From Globisporangium splendens (taxonomy: Eukaryota > Oomycota > Peronosporomycetes > Pythiales > Pythiaceae), in NCBI GenBank assembly GCA_006386115.1, contig VFIW01000017.1:1-64000 (forward strand): a DNA stretch of 64,000 bases, given 5' to 3'. A program made the translations under genes and the position numbers. The notes under the pieces were generated by a model. The model was not told the origin of the DNA. It saw only the letters and a list, made by a program, of their open reading frames with translations, and did no database searches. Below are positions 61,608 through 64,000 of the stretch, piece after piece; within the stretch, counting starts at the first letter, position 1; each line of letters begins with the position of its first letter.

Positions 61608-62591
61608 ATGACGGGAATGACCAGGTGCGTAGGCTCCCCACGCCCGCGCAGACAGGAAGACGGTTTATATGTGAAGGTATCGCTGACTGAGCGTCTGTGT
61701 ATATATGTGCGTGTGTGCTGCGTACAGAGTTGTGATCATTCAAGACTCCAACATCACGCAAAAGTACCAGGAGCTCCTGCGCAAGCTCGAGACCCTTGGC
61801 GGACAGAAGATCGGCCGTCATGTCGTCCACTGCCGCCTGTTCAACCGCAAGACCACCACAGGTACAGCACTGTCGATAGTCCCATTATGATACCCCTGGT
61901 CATGCCCTCACACATAACTATATATGCGTTTGTTGTATGCGTGTTTGGCTCCATGCAGATGGATACAGCAACCAGCGCATGTTCATGTTGCGCATGTCCC
62001 AGAACGACGACCTCGTGTACGCGGTGCTCGTGAACGAGCACGCGAAGCAGCAGCACGTCGCGGCCGTGAGTGACAACGGCATCGAAGGCAGCTCGGAGGA
62101 GTGCTCGCTGCTGGAATGCGGGCTCGACGGCGCCAACATCCTGCAGCAAGTCGAGATCTACGCGTTCAAGTCTGACGGACAATTCGAGGTTCATCCTTTT
62201 GCCCATGCTGTCTTCCTAGGAGGTTTGAATTGTGCTTCACGCTCTCCTAACGCCATGCTCTGGACCACTGTCTTATTAACAGGGCACGCAATATGCCGTG
62301 GGCGATTTCGTGGTGAGCGTGTGCACGTTCATGTCGCGCAACAACCAGCCGCGCGGACTCGTGATTGAAGTGCAGTACTCGCCGTGCTACACGGTGTCGT
62401 CGGTCGAGACGCTCTTCGACGAGTTCCTCGCGAACTTTGCGCCGGAGGACCGGTTACGGAAGCCCATCGACAACATGCACGCGCTCTTCGACAAAGTGTT
62501 CGGCACGCCGTCGTCGGTCGAGTACTCGCTCAAGCACACGGCGCTGCAGTACGTCGCGGCCTTCAACATCCTCCGCAAATTCGACAAGTAG
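61608..62591 (+). CDS. MED20: Mediator complex subunit 20
   Basis: Four exons (61608-61624, 61728-61861, 61959-62188, 62283-62591), 229 residues, the size of human MED20 (212). The first coding exon is only 17 nt. Head-module subunit that links RNA polymerase II to activators, with a TBP-like fold. Pattern matches: YQELLRKLETLGGQKIGRHV near the N-terminus and QYAVGDFVVSVCTFMS...RGLVIEVQYSPC in the second half, then a C-terminal helix ALQYVAAFNILRKF. Nuclear. The identification rests on these two blocks and the size. Confidence 0.8.
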
Positions 62592-62989
62592 TCGAATCCA
62601 ATCCGATCACACACACACACACACACACCATGATGAGCATCGTCGTTCCTTCAAACTCATATAAAAAGAAGCATTCCATATCATTAGACAGGTTGTAGTT
62701 CGATACAAATCGATGCAAAACCATTGGCTGTGTCGAGTAATATACAAAGTTAGGCAGGTCTCGTGTCGCCGGTTTGTTGGTTTCCATCGTGGAATGTTCC
62801 TTCCTTCCCCCCAGTGTTTTTTTTCGAGCCAATAATTAATTCAAGCAGCCTCGCCTGCGAGGCGAACAGAAGAAAGCGCAGAAAGAGAAAGAGAGAGAGA
62901 GAGTGTGGGACCGGGGTGCCCGAGCGACGCGCGCACGCAGGAGCAACGGACTGGCGGGACGCAGCGGAGAGCAGCGCTCTGCGGGGGAC
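62592..62989. other. Intergenic region with simple repeats
   Basis: 398 bp between MED20 and the Cys/His-repeat gene. It contains an (AC)n run at 62608-62628 and a (GA)n run around 62885-62903 just before the next gene; GA tracts are common in 5' UTRs. Nothing else was recognised. Confidence 0.7.
62608..62628. repeat. (AC)n microsatellite
   Basis: About ten CA units just after the MED20 stop codon. Confidence 0.9.
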
Positions 62990-64000
62990 ATGGAGGAGGA
63001 GATGGCGGCGGCGGCCGTGCTCTTTGGCGGCGACGACCCACGCTTCGACGTCGTCGACCTCGACGCATCCGTGCTTCCCCCCTCGTTCGCCATCCCGTAC
63101 GAGCCGCAGATGCGCGGCAATGGCCTCAATAGCAGCAACAGCAATAACAATCGACTATCTCTGGGACTTCTGAGCGGACTGCAGCCGACGCATTCTACCC
63201 AGCAACAGCACGATCTGCGTGTGAGCTTCCGCGTGGAACCGCCGCCGCCGTTCCACCAGTTCCACGAGCAGCAACGGGGGGATTACAGCCACCAGTACCA
63301 CAGGGAGGATTTAGGCGCGAACGATGACGATGATGATGCTGGTTCGTTGAGTAAGCAGAATGCGGACGACGACGCGAAGGAGCAGCAGCAGCTTCTGGGC
63401 ATGATGCACGCGGTAGGAGGCGCCAACGCAGCCGCGATGCTGTCGCCGACGTCTTCGTCTTCGCCCCCAACGTCGCCCCATTCATCGACGCGGACGTCTC
63501 CAGATGATACGGAATCTCATACGAACAGCAGCAACCAGAACCGACGAAACCTGTGCCAGCATGATGGCTGTGACAAGTTTGCTCAGGGCGGCGGACTCTG
63601 CATCGCGCACGGTGGGGGCTACAAGTGCAAGACGCCGTTCTGCGCGTTCTTCAACACGCGCACGTGCGAGGAGCACGGCGGCTCGAAGCGCTGCGGCATC
63701 CTCGGGTGCACGAAAGTGGCGCTGGGTGTGAGTGCGCTCTGCTGCGCGCATGGCGGCGGTCGCAAGTGCTCGGTGAAGAAATGCGACAAGCACGACGCCG
63801 GGCTTGGTTTCTGTCTCGCGCACGGCGGCGGCCGTAATTGCACCGTTGAAGGGTGCACGAAGAAGCAGATCCGCTACGGCGTGTGCAGCGGTCATGGTGG
63901 ACGCGCGCGCTGCAAGGAGGAAGGCTGCGAGAAGTACGACCGCGGACAGGGCAAATGCAAATCGCATGGCGGCGGGTACTTTTGCAAAGTCGAAGGCTGC
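62990..64000 (+). CDS. WRKY19-like Cys/His zinc-repeat protein, 3' end missing
   Basis: 337 codons from ATG 62990 to the window edge, one open frame. The first ~185 residues are disordered (Asn, Gln, Asp and Ser runs). From about residue 186 there are at least six tandem units of the form C-x4-C-x8/10-C-x3-H-G-G (e.g. CQHDGCDKFAQGGGLCIAHG, CSVKKCDKHDAGLGFCLAHG), each presumably binding one zinc. Such arrays are annotated as WRKY19-like in stramenopiles, although no WRKY domain is present. A DNA- or RNA-binding regulatory role is likely but unproven. The array continues past the window. Confidence 0.75.
   Translation, partial: MEEEMAAAAVLFGGDDPRFDVVDLDASVLPPSFAIPYEPQMRGNGLNSSNSNNNRLSLGLLSGLQPTHSTQQQHDLRVSFRVEPPPPFHQFHEQQRGDYSHQYHREDLGANDDDDDAGSLSKQNADDDAKEQQQLLGMMHAVGGANAAAMLSPTSSSSPPTSPHSSTRTSPDDTESHTNSSNQNRRNLCQHDGCDKFAQGGGLCIAHGGGYKCKTPFCAFFNTRTCEEHGGSKRCGILGCTKVALGVSALCCAHGGGRKCSVKKCDKHDAGLGFCLAHGGGRNCTVEGCTKKQIRYGVCSGHGGRARCKEEGCEKYDRGQGKCKSHGGGYFCKVEGC

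Overview
The window is a chimera of two unrelated genomes. Positions 1 to about 4175 are bacterial: GC-rich, intronless, with a BLUF-EAL photoreceptor fragment, a tRNA-Leu(UAG) and a tightly packed dapC-dapD-dapE lysine/DAP operon. This order and these protein types fit a Bordetella/Achromobacter-like betaproteobacterium. Between about 4176 and 4220 the sequence changes abruptly to a eukaryotic nuclear genome, entering in the middle of an SLC37-type sugar-phosphate transporter. This is best read as a contaminant or a mis-joined contig.

From 4221 to 64000 the sequence is a compact nuclear genome, most likely a stramenopile and probably an oomycete (Pythium-like density, about one gene per 2.3 kb). 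Introns are short (roughly 60-150 nt, GTRNGT...YAG), genes lie close on both strands, and coding GC is high. The species cannot be named from sequence alone. Gene order is: SLC37 fragment (+), RecQ helicase (-), STN1 telomere protein (+), giant HYDIN locus (-), an unknown coiled-coil locus (+), DUF1279 protein (+), methionine aminopeptidase (+), geranylgeranyltransferase I beta (-), PRMT10-like methyltransferase (-), BLOC1S4-like protein (+), a decayed unknown gene (+), TOM70 (-), SNU13 (+), SNIP1-like FHA protein (-), DEDDy exonuclease (+), GBP-like coiled-coil protein (-), opine-dehydrogenase-like enzyme (+), PACRG (-), SNM1/DCLRE1A nuclease (-), BioD/DRTGG protein (+), KDEL receptor (-), inositol polyphosphate kinase (+), CFAP70 (-), 2-oxoglutarate dehydrogenase E1 (+), MED20 (+) and a WRKY19-like Cys/His-repeat protein (+, running off the end).

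The most striking feature is decay of axonemal genes. CFAP70 is split by a 1062-bp 5'-truncated LINE fragment carrying an RNase H domain. The fragment is flanked by a perfect 13-bp target-site duplication and sits in an exon; CFAP70 also has an in-frame TGA. HYDIN (about 14 kb, one intron) keeps a recognisable frame over about 4,700 codons but carries about five in-frame stops and two frameshifts. A third axonemal gene, PACRG, reads intact, and most housekeeping neighbours are uninterrupted. This fits a lineage that has recently lost, or is losing, motile flagellated zoospores. One single-base deletion in the SNM1-like gene shows that isolated indels may also be assembly errors, so the LINE insertion is the firmest evidence.
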